Below are positions 11,073 to 22,334 of a DNA stretch of 64,000 nt, in pieces (positions within the stretch are counted from its first letter, which is position 1; each line of letters starts with the position of its first letter). Under the pieces are notes generated by a model. It made no database searches, was not told where the DNA came from, and saw nothing but the letters and a program-made list of their open reading frames with translations. The DNA comes from Gari tellinella (taxonomy: Eukaryota; Mollusca; Bivalvia; Cardiida; Psammobiidae). The position numbers and the translations under genes are program-made. Location: NCBI GenBank assembly GCA_922989275.2, contig OV277857.1:3472001-3536000 (forward strand), written 5' to 3'.

Positions 11073-11440
11073 GTGAGTATTTGCATATAGGAATCAGATC
11101 AGATAGTTAGAGAACTTGCACAAATTTTCAAAAAACAATATTGAATCAGGTTAAATCAAGAGTTACCTATTCTCATCATGAAAGCTGTCAATCAGGTAAA
11201 GAATCTACAGATTTCTAAACACTTTACATTCTATGAGAATGGCACAATTTTAACTTCTTGTTGCCAAAAGTTTCACAATTTTAACTTCTTGTTGCTAAAA
11301 GTTTCATTCCTGATTTGATTCCACAGTGCATGATTGACAGTTTCATTGATAATAACAACATTGCTGGCGAGATTTGTTCATAAATGTTCAAGAAGAAATT
11401 TTGGAATAGATTCAGAATAATTCAATACATTCCCACAGGT
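11073..11440. other. No transposon; one local duplication
   Basis: A 32-bp stretch including TTTTAACTTCTTGTTGC is duplicated in tandem near 11247-11305. Otherwise nothing was recognised. Confidence 0.5.
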
Positions 11441-11815
11441 AACCTGTTGGTACAGTATTTTACCATCAGTAGAATGTTACAGGTTCTGTATTTTACCATC
11501 AGTATAATGTGACCTGTTGGATCAGTAATTTACCATCAGTAGAATACGACCTGTTGGATCAGTATTTTACCATCAATTGCATGTAACCTGTTGGTTCAGC
11601 ATTTTACCATCAGTAGCATGTAACCTGTTGGTTCAGTATTTTACCATCAGCAGAATGAAATGGGTACAGCATTTACCATCAATGTAATGTTACAGGTTCG
11701 GTATTTAACCATCAGTAGCATGTTCCTGTTGGTACAGTATTTTACCATCAGCAGATTGTAATGGGTACAGCATTTACCATCAGTGTAATGTTACGGTTTC
11801 GGTATTAAAGAAACA
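11441..11815 (+). repeat. Degenerate minisatellite, about 10 units of about 38 bp
   Basis: Units read roughly TAACCTGTTGGTTCAGTATT followed by TTACCATCAGTAGAATG, with substitutions and small indels between units. Confidence 0.9.
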
Positions 11816-12113
11816 CCTGCTAGAAAACATGCAATGGTTGTCTCGCTACATACACATTAGTGTGCCAACTTCTGTTTTTGTTAATCTATAACACAGTTGA
11901 GATATGATCTTTGAGTTATACTTAGCACTGGCACTGAAAGATTTCAGACTCAAGGTTAATCTAGAATTTCTTTTGTTGTTAACTCATTAACCCATAAATA
12001 CGCTTTTTACGCCTTTATTTTATTCCTCCTATGAAGAAAATACTTCCAATTTATACATTTATGGATATGTATCATAAGAAATATTTTCTATTTTCTAGCA
12101 GATGGTATCTTAA

Positions 12114-12651
12114 AGCGACTCGCAACCAGATGGTGCATTAAAAATAGTAATTTGTAAATATGTGTCAAACGCTTATATAAATGGTAAAGAATTAGTTTAA
12201 GATAAGAAATTCTGTTTAAAAAAATGTATTTCAATAAAAAAAAATATTGGTCTCTGGTGGGATTCGAACCCGGGGCCCGGCATTGGCGGACAGAAGGCAA
12301 AATAGGGGAAACCGCTTAGACCAATGGACCACGGAAACTATCCGTTTATCTCGGATCGATTTAACGTATTTCAATGTGTAGCCATCGAAAGTGCATACAA
12401 CTTCGTAATTCGGCTCGTGTTTATGTCTGAGCCCGTGTAGAGAAGCAACAACAACAACTATACCGTCTACTAGTCGGTATAGAAAAACGATGGAAAATAT
12501 CTAAAAATCTAAGATTCGGTGACGATTCTTGAGACTTTTTTTGGACTGATCATATTTTTTTAATGTCAGAAGCCAAATAATGCCACAAATTTGCTTTTAT
12601 TTGAGTATTTTATTTTATTTTGACAAGTACACCATCCGGTTGCGAGTCCCT
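12114..12651 (-). mobile_element. Family R: TTAA MITE with embedded tRNA-like sequence
   Basis: Inverted ends AGCGACTCGCAACCAGATGG and AGGGACTCGCAACCGGATGG are flanked by TTAA at 12110-12113 and 12652-12655. The minus strand contains a Pol III A-box-like TGGTCTAAGCGG and a perfect B box GGTTCGAATCC. No transposase ORF. Nearly the same sequence recurs at 26329 and 55431. Confidence 0.92.
12255..12345 (-). other. tRNA-like region inside the R element
   Basis: A box TGGTCTAAGCGG and B box GGTTCGAATCC are spaced as in a type II (Leu/Ser) tRNA with a long variable region. The T stem pairs only through GGG/CCC and the acceptor only over about four pairs, so it is tRNA-derived rather than a working tRNA. 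Confidence 0.7.
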
Positions 12652-12770
12652 TTAAAGCAGTTTGAAAGTAAAGCAGAATGTGCCTTAAGGCACATTCTGC
12701 TTTACTTTCAAACTGCTTTTAGTGGTCACCTATTTTCAAAACTGCAAAAATCAGACTATGGGGTAATGAG

Positions 12771-14335
12771 ATAACCCCCTTCCTCCCAGCTTATTTTTAG
12801 CTCACCTGAGCACGAAGTGCTCAAGGTGAGCTTTTGTGGTCGGTCTTTGTCCGTCGTGCGTCGTGCGTCAACAATTTCTTCAAACATCTTCTTCTTCAAA
12901 ACCGCTTGTCTGATTGCAACCAAACTTCACAGGAATGTTCCTTGGGTCAAGCTCTTTCAAAGTTGTTCAAAGAATTTGAAACAATGCAGAACTCTGGTTG
13001 CCATGGCAACCAAAGTGAAAAAATAAGGAAATCTTAAAAAATCTTCTTGTCAAAAACCACAAGGGCTAGAGCTTAGATATTTGGCACATAGTATCATCTA
13101 TAGGTCCTCTATCAAGATTGTTCAAAGTTTGACCCTGGGGTCAAAATTGGCCCCGCCCGGGGGGTCACCGTTTTACATAGAGTTATATAGTGAAATGTTC
13201 AAACATCTTCTTCTTCAAAACCACATGCCTGATTGCAACCAAACTTCACAGGAATGTTCCTTGGGTCAAGCTCTTTCAAAGTTGTTCAAAGAATTTGAAA
13301 CACTGCAGAACTCTGGTTGCCATGGCAACCAAAGTGAAAAAATAAGGAAATCTTAAAAAATCTTCTTGTCAAAAACCACAAGGGCTAGAGCTTAGATATT
13401 TGGCACATGACATCATCTATAGGTCCTCTATCAAGGTTGTTCAAAGTATGACCCTGGGGTCAAAATTGGCCCCGCCCCGGGGGTCACCGTTTTACATGAG
13501 TTATATAGTGAAATGTTCAAACATCTTCTTCTTCAAAACCACATGCCTGATTGCAACCAAACTTCACTAAGCATTGTCTACAGGTCCTCTATCAAATTTG
13601 TTCAGATTTTGCCACTGGGGTCAATGTTGGCCCCGGCCCGGGTGTTGCCATTTTACATGGAGTTATATAGTGAACTTTTCAAACACATTTTTCTTTGAAA
13701 TCAATATGGCTAGAGCTTAGATATTTTGCATGATGTAATGTCTAGAGGTCTTTCACATATGTTGATGAATTGGTTCCGGTTTGTTGCATATCTGGGTCAC
13801 CAGAGCTAAACATAGATTTTTTTCAATGAAAACTTTAAAAATCTTCTTGTCTGAAATCATAGTACACTGAGCTTAGATATTTGGCACATAGCATCGTCTA
13901 CAGGTCCTGTATCAAGAGCATTCATATTATGTCCCTAAGGGTCAAAAGTGACCCCGCCCGTGGGTCAAAGTTTCACAAATCTTCTTTTCTGAAATCACTG
14001 ACCCATCACCATGTACAGGTGAGCGATTAAGGGCCATTCTGGCCCTCTTGTTAGTAGTTACGAAGACAGGTGACCACTTAAAGCAAACTGAGTAAGGCAG
14101 AGTAAAAGTAAAACAAAGTAAGCTAGTAAAAGTAAAGCAAAGCAAAGCCTGAAGGCACATTCTGTTTCACTTTCAGCCTGCATTAAGCTATAATCTCCTT
14201 GAGTTCAGAAAATATTTCTTATGGTTCATATTGATGAATGTATAAAGTGGAAATATTTTCTTCAGAAGGGATGGGGGGGGGGGGGGATAAATTAAAGACA
14301 TATAAAGTCATTTTTATTGAGTAACGTACGTGTTA
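12771..14335 (+). mobile_element. Diverged family A copy split by a Helitron-like element
   Basis: ATAACCCCCTTCCTCCCAGC at the left and GAAGACAGGTGACCACTTAA after 14050 are the two parts of one A copy. The hairpin is rearranged (repeated AAAGTAAAGC) and the right end is decayed (TTGAGTAACGTACGTGTTAA). A run of about 14 G lies near 14274. Confidence 0.7.
12800..14050 (+). mobile_element. Helitron-like element with 318-bp internal repeats
   Basis: It begins CTCACCTGAGCACGAAGTGC, a hairpin sequence, and ends with hairpin GGGCCATTCTGGCCC followed by TCTTG. It has no terminal inverted repeat. Inside, an approximately 318-bp unit recurs (AAACATCTTCTTCTTCAAAA at 12882, 13201 and 13519). Flanks share TTAG. 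The look is that of a repeat common in bivalves. Helitron or Helentron class is inference. Confidence 0.6.
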
Positions 14336-14470
14336 ATGCAGAAAGCTCTTTGTGGAGGACTTTTAACTGCACAGTCCTTCATTATATAGAAACCTATCTC
14401 CTTCTTCTTAATTGAATTCTGGCTAGAGATGAGTTTCATGATAATTTTCAGTTAATTTGTAAAATTCAAT

Positions 14471-14700
14471 TTAACCGATGTGTGCCCAGTGGATTCTTCC
14501 ATGCTTATATATTGGATTAGTCCATTTCTTACCTAAGGGGTGCCTGGTCTAAATTTTCATTTTCATTTTGTTTTATATTGAAATCCCTATCAGCAAACAG
14601 TGTAGACTCTGATCAGACGCCGCATAATGGCAGGGTCTGATCAGCATCTACACTGTTTGCCCATGTCCCATATATGGGATTGTGGGCATAAATGGGTTAA
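14471..14700 (-). mobile_element. Family G MITE
   Basis: TTAACCGATGTGTGCCC to GGGCATAAATGGGTTAA. The palindrome core has a damaged apex (CGCATAATGGCAGGG). Confidence 0.85.
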
Positions 14701-14887
14701 TGCAGATTGTATGTGTGTTGTCTCATTTAATTTGTACTATCTATATTCCCAGAATTCCATTTATATTATAGACTACGGACAAGTCTTTTCTTTTTTTTTT
14801 AACAATTTATGCAAAATGACAAAGAGACATATACTCTTCACAGTTACGCTGTTTTGTAAAGGACAAGTATACTGGTTCCTGGGACTT

Positions 14888-15079
14888 CAGGGCTTCAGAT
14901 TAGAGCGATTAAACTCAACAAAGCCAACATTTCTCATTCATTTCAGCATCAAATCCTATGGTGTTACTACTCATTAGAATCGTCTCTTCGAGACGATTCT
15001 AATGAGTAGTAGCACCATAGGGTTTAAAGCAGAAATAAAGATTTTAGTTTTTGAAATACCCCGCTTATCTGGAGCCTTG
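14888..15079. mobile_element. Family F MITE
   Basis: CAGGGCTTCAGATTAGAG to TTATCTGGAGCCTTG. The perfect core AGAATCGTCTCTTCGAGACG is present, and the right half carries AATAAAGATTTTAG. Flanks GGACTT and GGCTTG match poorly, so the duplication is decayed. Confidence 0.8.
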
Positions 15080-15600
15080 GGCTTGATGGTTAAATTCAAT
15101 ATTTACTGTATATTTCTAGATAACATGAGAACCTGCCGTCAATGGAAATCAGAAATGCACATAAACAGCTTGCTATGTCTCATATTTTCATATTAACAGA
15201 TATTTATTACGCAATACTAGCATAAACAATAATTTCACTGCTGGTTTATGGTAATCTGGGTGTGATATAATGAGGTAATGAGGAATGATTCTTTCCCTGC
15301 ACTAGCTGAGCACTGATGTTCCTTATCCTTGTCACACATGATTGAGAAGTACTGTCCGATTTTTCTGAACTCTCAGAGTTATTTTTAGAACAGAATAGTT
15401 AATAATGGTAAATAGGTAAGTAAGGTAACATCGAATATGTAATCGTACACTTTCCTACTTGAGATAAGTATGATCCTCATGCAGCATGAGACCGCCGCGC
15501 TAACGTTACTGATATCTTATTCATTCATTATTCATTATTATTATTATTTTACTTATTCATTCACAATAAACAAATTTATATACTAAAATTATTATTCTCA
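15080..15600. other. No recognised feature
   Basis: AT-rich, with short ATT/TTC simple-sequence near 15520-15560. No repeat family or exon. Confidence 0.4.
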
Positions 15601-15670
15601 TTGCAAACAGGTTGGAGCCAGATCAGACAACGGGTAACCCGTTGTCTGATCAGGCTTCAATCTGTTTGCT
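15601..15670. repeat. Solo perfect-type hairpin
   Basis: GCAAACAGGTTGGAGCCAGA through GACAACGGGTAACCCGTTGTC to the inverse. The core belongs to the D/M type but no transposon ends are visible. Confidence 0.75.
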
Positions 15671-15679
15671 ACTCAGATT

Positions 15680-15863
15680 AAAAATACATGTATAGTTAAA
15701 ATAGACCCTGATCAGAGGGTTCTTAAGGAGACCTCTGATCAGGGTCTACACTGTTTGTCATTTTAACATATTTTGTAAAAATCAACCTTAAAAAGTCAAA
15801 AATGGACTGGACTAAATTAAAAACTAGAATTGTCCATTTGAGGTTTCGGGGAGGAAAGTGTTA
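15680..15863 (+). mobile_element. Family C MITE, left-truncated
   Basis: The palindrome CCTGATCAGAGGGTTC is followed by the usual C right side ending GGGGAGGAAAGTGTTAA. The left terminal block is missing. Confidence 0.75.
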
Positions 15864-16041
15864 AACATTGCAGACCTATAAGACTTCAGTTAAGCAGGAC
15901 ATCTGCAGTGCTTCCATAGCATGTAAAGATTTTGCTTCGAATTGTATAGTGAAGATAAAAAGAAAGAGCTCGGCTATTAGAGAATTGGACCTTGACCAAA
16001 AACCAAATTACTGGAGACAAAAAATCTTGATGTGAAAACTC

Positions 16042-16256
16042 TTAACCCTTAGCCTGCCACTCACGACTATAGCTCCATATGCAAACAGATTGGATCCGGA
16101 TGAGACGCCGAGTAACTCGGCGTCTCATCCGGATCCAAGCTGTTTGACACTCGGACAACATTTTTCAGCAATTTTGAGCAACTTTGAAGCACTTTGAAAC
16201 TTGAAGCAGACGAGAAATATAGCAGACGACAATTTATTTGGCGGGCTAAGGGTTAA
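16042..16256 (+). mobile_element. Family B MITE
   Basis: TTAACCCTTAGCCTGCC to GCGGGCTAAGGGTTAA. The palindrome around GACGCCGAGTAACTCGGCGT is perfect. About 213 bp. Confidence 0.92.
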
Positions 16257-16520
16257 CCTTATCAATAAAGTATTCTGTTGCCGGAAAGGCATGCACAGGG
16301 TGAACCTTCTGTCAGGGGAATTTGTGATGACTATTGCAAACAGTTTTGATCCAGATGAGACGCCGAGTAACTCGATGTCTCATCTGGATCCAAACTGTTA
16401 GACACTCTGATTATATTTTCTGAAAGAAAGTGCCTGTTGAATCGACTTTGATAATTGTTGCAGACGATTAAGTTTGCAGACGACAATTCACATATAACAA
16501 AGCATGATGAAAGTTGAATT
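16257..16520 (+). mobile_element. B/D-related hairpin element, partial
   Basis: Contains GGTGAACCTTCTGTCAGGGG, the palindrome GATCCAGATGAGACGCCGAG and CAGACGACAATTCACATA, as in the element at 22117. Termini are not clear. Confidence 0.6.
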
Positions 16521-16535
16521 ATCTAGGTGAAACTA

Positions 16536-16757
16536 TTAACCCTTTACCCCATATCCTGTTTTTAGTTTTGAAAAAAGGTGTTCACTGAAAGCAGGTTGAA
16601 AGTAAACCAGAATGCGCCTGCTTTAAGCTATCATCTATCAGGATATAGAAAATATTTCTGTTGGAACATGTTTTTGACTATATAAATTGGAACTATTTCT
16701 TGCATGGAGGAATAAATCAAATGCGCTAAAAGGCGCTTCTATCAGGTAAAGGGTTAA
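16536..16757 (+). mobile_element. Family A MITE lacking one hairpin arm
   Basis: TTAACCCTTTACCCCATATC to ATCAGGTAAAGGGTTAA. The hairpin is reduced to one arm, giving about 220 bp. Confidence 0.85.
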
Positions 16758-17026
16758 CAGACAATCGTAAGTTACAAGACCATTGACAAAGACCCAGTCA
16801 TTGGTTTCAAGACGGGTCACAACTAAAATCAGTATAAAATCAATGCAGAAAGCTCATATAGGGACTTTCTGCATCATCTTTACCCTGCATTTGGCAAGCA
16901 CATGTCATCAGAGATTTGGGTGCAGCTTTATTTCATGGCTGCCTTATACGAGTTTGTCTGTGAACGCTGCATTCTTGAGATGAGAAGAGCGGGGGATGGA
17001 TAGAAAATGTCAAAGTTTGCAGCATA

Positions 17027-17467
17027 CAGTCAAACCCGAGATAACTCGAACTCACTTACTTCAAAACAACCCCTATTTCTTAAGTTGAATTGCAATAAAA
17101 TGAACTCGCTTCTATTGAATTAACTCTTATTTTGAAGTTAAAACATGGCATTGCCACGTTTTAACCCTTTGCCCCATAAAGACGCCTTTTGACACCTTTA
17201 ATTTATTCTTCCACTCAAGAAAATAGTTCCAATTTATACTGTTACAAATGAGAATCATAAGAAATTTTTTATATATTCTAGCAGATAATAGCTTAAAGCA
17301 GGCTGAAAGTAAAGCAGAATGTGCATTAAGGCACATTCTGCTTTGCTTTCAACCTGCTTTAAGTGGTTATCTATTTTCAAAACTAGAAACAGGCTATGGG
17401 GTAATGGGTTAACTTGGAAATAAAGGTAACTTCGACTAAACCAAGTTCGAGTTATTGAAGTTTGACT
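17027..17467. mobile_element. Family E TA MITE interrupted by an A copy
   Basis: CAGTCAAACCCGAGATAAC to GTTCGAGTTATTGAAGTTTG with TA at the left. The A copy sits in the CCACGTTTTAACTT segment, which is uninterrupted at 36456. Confidence 0.85.
17161..17412 (-). mobile_element. Family A MITE nested in family E
   Basis: TTAACCCTTTGCCCCATAAA to GGGGTAATGGGTTAA. TTAA occurs at both junctions and only once in the uninterrupted E sister copy, which is direct evidence for a TTAA duplication. Confidence 0.92.
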
Positions 17468-17539
17468 ACAATGCATTGTTGTACCTTTTTCAAAGAAAAG
17501 GGGGGACTACTTGTAGGCTCGTGGTTGCTTAATGCAGGG

Positions 17540-17632
17540 ACAATGAATGCATGGCTACTTAATGCAGGACAAAAGAAATGCAGAGAGCTCCTTAAGGAGC
17601 TTTCTGCATTTCTTTTATCCTGCATTAAGCAA
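17540..17632. repeat. Hairpin with GAGCTCCTTAAGGAGC apex
   Basis: Arms CTTAATGCAGGACAAAAGAA and inverse form a near-perfect inverted repeat. The apex resembles that of the hairpins at 35207 and 54958. No TTAA ends seen. Confidence 0.75.
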
Positions 17633-17917
17633 TAATCAATCTTTTAGACCAAGTTCTGGATATTTTGAGTGTGGCTGACGGGGTATTACGGTGATGTCAG
17701 GTGTTGTTGGAGGGACGCGTGTCGGGGTAGGTTTTTTACCCAATCAGAGGCCACATATTTATTATCCTTAGTACATTCCTCCAACTACAGGTAGGTTACA
17801 ATGGCTGTCGGAACCAAGTTGATATATTCTACAGCTGTCTAATTGACAACTGTGTCCTTTCAACAGAAAAAACCTCTTCTGCTTCATGATTTCTGCTTTT
17901 TTCTTGAAAAAAAATGC

Positions 17918-18155
17918 TTAATTCTTACCATGCTAGCGGCGGATGCATGTATGTCCTATAGTGATTATCTTTGCAAACAGTTTGGATCCAGATGAGACAC
18001 CGCATAACGCGGCGTCTCATCAGGATCCAAACTGTTTGACACTCGATTGACACTGTTTTGAAAGAAAAATTGGAAAACTCTTTTTGTAGAAAAGTAGCAG
18101 ACGACAAAATATAATGTTGCAGACAAAAAAATTACCCAACATGCAAAAAAGTTAA
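17918..18155 (-). mobile_element. Family D MITE
   Basis: TTAATTCTTACCATGCTAGC to CCAACATGCAAAAAAGTTAA. The palindrome GGATCCAGATGAGACACCGC is nearly perfect. CAGACGACAAAATAT and CAGACAAAAAAATTACCCA are the usual D right-side blocks. Confidence 0.85.
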
Positions 18156-18495
18156 ACCCTTTGTTGCTGTATGCAATATCATCTGCTGTGAATTGAAGAC
18201 TCAAGTGATTCCATTCTTTTTTACGAAATGGTTTAAATGGTCGTTGTTCATGGGAGAAATTCAAATATGAATTTTGACCCTATTCAGATGATGAGTTACC
18301 TCTGTGTAATTTGGGTCCAACCTGTTTGCATGTTTAAGTCAAGTCTTTTTTAACAGGAAAAGAATTTACCTTTCATCCTGGCATAATTCAATCATCAATC
18401 AGATTCACTAAGTCTTCAACAGTTTTTTCAGAAGATAATTTGGCACTGATAGAGCTTACTCTTTGTGACCTTAGACACTGCCATCTGCTTTAAAC

Positions 18496-19541
18496 CACAG
18501 GTACTTGACACATACTTTATTATCTATGAACCCCCTCCCCCCTTAAAAAAAAAAAAAAAAATTTTTTTTTTTACTATACTTCTATTATAGATACAAGGTA
18601 AACAGCGCAATTCGACACCTAGTCTTTACTATCCACTTAAACTGATGCTAAAATAGACTCGATCGCCGATATTCTCTTGTGGTACCCTCGGGAAATGATT
18701 AATTTATCAATATCTACTTTTTATTTCATCAAATTCCGTCAAATAACGCCACAGTACGTGAATTATAACGAAAATAAGCTTCAAAAAGTTTTATGTCGTT
18801 CTCTTGGTACAGAATTTATTGCCCAAAATAAGGGGTAATCTAGTCGGTTTGCACATTTAACGGCCTTTACGACTGGAACTTTCACCTAATTTCATTAGAG
18901 CAAATGCGTTTGTGTCGGAACATGACCCTCTTCACTATCAGCTATATGAAATATACATGTAATTTGGCACGAAATTGACAAGTGAAAGACTCATTTCATT
19001 TTCAATGCCATTTTGAATACCGGAATGAATCGAATGAACGGAGCGATCTCATTGGTCAAAATTAAACAGGTAAGGTTTCTTTTAATTTTGCATTCTATGT
19101 AAATTATATAAAACTGATAATATTTCATTTAAAGATGATTTATAATATTTGGTGAAAGTTCCAGTGGCATAGGCCGTTTATTGTGGACAAATAACAGATC
19201 ACCCCTACATGTACATTCGTTGCTATGTACCAAAAAAACGACAAAAAACATTTTGATGCTTATTTTCGTTATAATTCACGTACTGTGGCGTTATTTGACG
19301 GAATTTGATGAAATAAAAAGTAGATATTGATAAATTGATCTTTTCCCGAGGGTACCACAAGAGAATATCGGCGATCGAGTCTATTTTAGCATCAGTTTAA
19401 GTGGATAGTAAAGACTAGGTGTCGAATTGCGCTGTTTACCTTGTATCTATAATAGAAGTATAGTAAAAAAAAAAAAATTTTTTTTTTTTTTTAAGCGGGG
19501 AGGGGGTTCATAGATAATAAAGTATGTGTCAAGTACCTGTG
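18496..19541. mobile_element. 1.05-kb near-palindromic (foldback) element
   Basis: CACAGGTACTTGACACATAC and its exact inverse form the ends. The arms stay almost perfectly complementary for about 400 bp each around a loop of about 250 bp. The flanks CTTTAAAC (18488-18495) and CTTTAACC (19542-19549) match in seven of eight positions, fitting an 8-bp hAT-type duplication. Runs of A and T lie near both ends. No transposase ORF. Confidence 0.9.
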
Positions 19542-19544
19542 CTT

Positions 19545-19655
19545 TAACCTACATTCAGTTTATTCCTTCACTGAAGAAAATAGTTACAATTCATGCAGTC
19601 AATAATGTGCATCATTTTAGAAACCTTTCTTTAACCTAGCAGATCATAGCTTAAA
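19545..19655 (-). mobile_element. Family A fragment
   Basis: TTCCTTCACTGAAGAAAATAG and GTGCATCATTTTAGAAACC resemble the A subterminal block. The hairpin is missing. Confidence 0.55.
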
Positions 19656-19869
19656 TATGTGGTTAAGTGTTATGTCAGAAGAATGTTCAAAGTTTTAGTT
19701 TGGATTCTTTTTAAACCAATAGATACATATTCATGAGTATGGGTCGGTGGTTCTACTCAGTTGCTGATTTGTGTCTGAAACAGTACATAAAGGGCTTCAC
19801 CTGTTATTATCTGGATGTTGCGATATGATTGAAATACTGTTAAAAGCGATGTAAAATCATAACAAATCA

Positions 19870-19952
19870 AATCAAATATTAATGAGTATAAATTTGAACT
19901 TTTTTCTTCAATGAAGGAATAAATTAAATGCATATTTATGGGGCTAATTGGG
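19870..19952 (+). mobile_element. Family A fragment (right end)
   Basis: TTCTTCAATGAAGGAATAAA and TATTTATGGGGCTAATTGGG match the right subterminal and terminal blocks of A. Confidence 0.65.
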
Positions 19953-20359
19953 AATTGGAATTTTCCATTTGGTGTCAATGTTCTCCAGTTCTATCTTTGA
20001 TGGAAACTGTTGGCAGATTTTGTTGTCAGCGTAACCGTGGATATATGAAGCAAAAACCGTGCAGCGATAGTTCTGCAGAATCAGCTTGTGGGGGTGATAA
20101 TGCCGGGTGCGACATGCTTTGGTGAAGTGTTTATCTTCTCCGTCCCATACGGAATCTTGATTTGAATCTCATGCATTTTCAAGATAACACAGAGATACCA
20201 ATTACATAGCAATGCAACTTTTTTTAAGGTCTAGGTGTTAGAAAAAAAATGGGGTTTTATTATTGTCTAGAACCAAAAAACCCAACATGAATAGCTGTGT
20301 ACAGGGAATCCTGTGTTAAGTGACTACATAGGAACACCTCCAAACATGAATGCTTAATG

Positions 20360-20536
20360 CACGGTTCCAGATAAAAGGAAGTAAACCGAACAAATCAAAC
20401 ATTTTCTCACTCATTGCAGCACTAAATCCTATGGTGTTACTACTCATTAGAATCGTCTCGAAGAGACGATTCTAATGAGTAGTGACACCATAGAGTTTAA
20501 TGCAGAAATAAAGATTTTAGTTTTTGAAGTACTCCA
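20360..20536. mobile_element. Family F MITE, decayed ends
   Basis: The core CTCATTAGAATCGTCTCG and inverse is perfect, with AATAAAGATTTTAG to its right. The left end is CACGGTTCCAGATAAAAG and the right end is lost. Confidence 0.75.
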
Positions 20537-20539
20537 CTT

Positions 20540-20730
20540 TGATGATTATTAACCTTTGCAAACAGTTTGGGGCCACATGAGACACCGCATATTGAGGCGT
20601 TTCATATGAATCAAAATTGTTTATCACTCTGATCCTACTTTGTAAAGAAATTTTAAAAAATCTGTCTTGAGAAAAGAAAAAGACGATTGTAAGCTGTCGC
20701 AGATGAAAACATTACTTCATTTGAGTCAAA
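20540..20730 (-). mobile_element. Family D-related, degraded
   Basis: GCAAACAGTTTGGGGCCACA to CAAAATTGTTTATCACTCTG is an eroded D palindrome followed by the TTTTAAAAAATCTGTCTTGA block. Confidence 0.55.
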
Positions 20731-20749
20731 TTTACATATAACTGCTCAC

Positions 20750-21340
20750 TTCAGTCAATCATACCCATATTTCAAAGTAAAGACGTGGTATAATCATGTT
20801 TTAACTTTGAAATACGGGTAAGTTCGACTTAAGCGAGTTCGTTTCATCAAGGTTCAGCTGTATAAATTTACTCTCTCTAAATGAATGATCTGTATATTCT
20901 TCTAATCGAATGTAGTTCTATAAGAAATTCAGGTATTTCTGGAAACAGTCCATCCTCATCATTGAAACTTTCTTTAACCTGTTCCCCCATAAATACACCT
21001 TTTTACACCTTTAATTTATTACTTCACTAAAGAAATTAGTTCCAATTTAAACAGTCAAAAATAGAAATCGTAAGAAATATTTCCTATATTCTAGCAGATA
21101 AAAGCTTAAAGTAGGCTAAAAGTAAAGCAGAATGCACCTTAAGTACTTTCAACCTGCTTTAAGTGGTCACCAATCTTTAAAATAGAAACAGGCTATGGGG
21201 TAAAAGATTAAAGGCACGTTTTAATATTTGAAATATGGGTATGTTCAATATATTGGTGTGCTTGAGTTATGGAATTTCAACTGGAGAAATACCGGAAGAT
21301 TTGACTTCAGCGAGTTTGAATTATTGATATTTGACTGTAT
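20750..21340. mobile_element. Degraded family E segments around an A copy
   Basis: TAACTTTGAAATACGGGTAA before and ATATTTGAAATATGGGTATG after the A copy at 20974 are E-type sequence. Boundaries are approximate and two partial E copies are possible. Confidence 0.5.
20974..21211 (-). mobile_element. Family A MITE
   Basis: TTAACCTGTTCCCCCATAAA to ATGGGGTAAAAGATTAA. The second hairpin arm is partly deleted. Confidence 0.85.
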
Positions 21341-21364
21341 CATGTATTCCTAGAAAGTAACATA

Positions 21365-21555
21365 CAGTCAAACTTGGATATCTCGAACTCGTTTAACTCG
21401 AACTATCCGATATTTCGACACATGAACTGTATTATTTCATGCTCTGTTAAGCCGAACATACCCGTATTTCAATGTTAAAATATGGCTAAGCCACGTTTTA
21501 CCTTTGAAATATGGGTATGTTTGACATAACCAAGTTCGAGATATCGAAGTTCGAC
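21365..21555. mobile_element. Family E TA MITE
   Basis: CAGTCAAACTTGGATATC to GATATCGAAGTTCGACT, flanked by TA. Inner inverted blocks GTATTTCAATGTTAAAATA and inverse. About 190 bp, no ORF. Confidence 0.88.
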
Positions 21556-21939
21556 TATAAAGTGCATATAGTGCATGTTCTACATTTATCTTGTTTCAAC
21601 TTAATTGGGCCTTTTGACAAGAAACATCCAGGTTAATTGTGGCCATGCATTTGCCAAAATGTATGAAATCTTTGAAGAAAAAAAAAATCTCACACAATTA
21701 GCAGTTTTTATTGTTTGCAAATATTGCATATCGGGACTTAATGGAAAAGGCAACTGGCACTTGGCAGCGATGGCGTGCACGGATTTCGCACGGCATTGGT
21801 TGTGATCATCAGTTTGCAGTAAGTCAGCATGACATTATGTTTTCTCTATCTGTTTCTTCCTCCATTGCTGAAGAGCTCCAGATTTATCAAGCTCTCTTGC
21901 CAATTGTTATCGCTTTGAACATTGGAATGAGATTTCTAG

Positions 21940-22018
21940 CTATTTGCAAACAGATTGGATCCTGATCAGACGCCGAGTTACTCGGCGTCTGATCTGGATC
22001 CAATCTGTTTGTCACTCA
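21940..22018. repeat. Solo hairpin, D/M-type core
   Basis: TTGCAAACAGATTGGATCC to its inverse with apex GACGCCGAGTTACTCGGCGT. No transposon ends located. Confidence 0.75.
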
Positions 22019-22116
22019 GGTTATCACATCTACAGATATAGGGCAAAGGGTTTCAATTTTAGAATTTGACGAAGACAGTATTTTTACCAGAAGACCTTAT
22101 TTTAACATTTAAAGGG

Positions 22117-22334
22117 TTAACCTTCTGTATGCCGCCGTCAAATTTGTGATGATAGTTGCAAAAAGTTTGGATCCAGATGAGACGCCGAGTAACTCGGCGT
22201 CTCATCTGGATCCAAACTTTTTGACACTATGATTATGCATTTTAAAGAAAATGATTGTTAATAAATTTTGAGAGTTGTGGCAGAGGACAAATTTTGCAGA
22301 TGACAATCACGTAGTGTGCAGAATAGAAGGTTAA
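22117..22334 (+). mobile_element. TTAA MITE related to B (ends CCTTCT)
   Basis: TTAACCTTCTGTATGCCG to GAATAGAAGGTTAA. Palindrome GATCCAGATGAGACGCCGAG and inverse is perfect. The termini differ from B, so this is a separate subfamily. Confidence 0.8.

Larger units (their letters stand above)
11979..12774 (-). mobile_element. Family A MITE interrupted by an R element
   Basis: TTAACTCATTAACCCATAAA to GGGGTAATGAGATAA. The R element sits at the A site normally reading GGTAGCTTAAAGCAGG. The A hairpin continues at 12656. Confidence 0.85.

Noticed and set aside
12255..12345. Functional tRNA gene
   Set aside because: The A and B boxes are good, but the acceptor and T stems pair too poorly and the region is always inside the R transposon.
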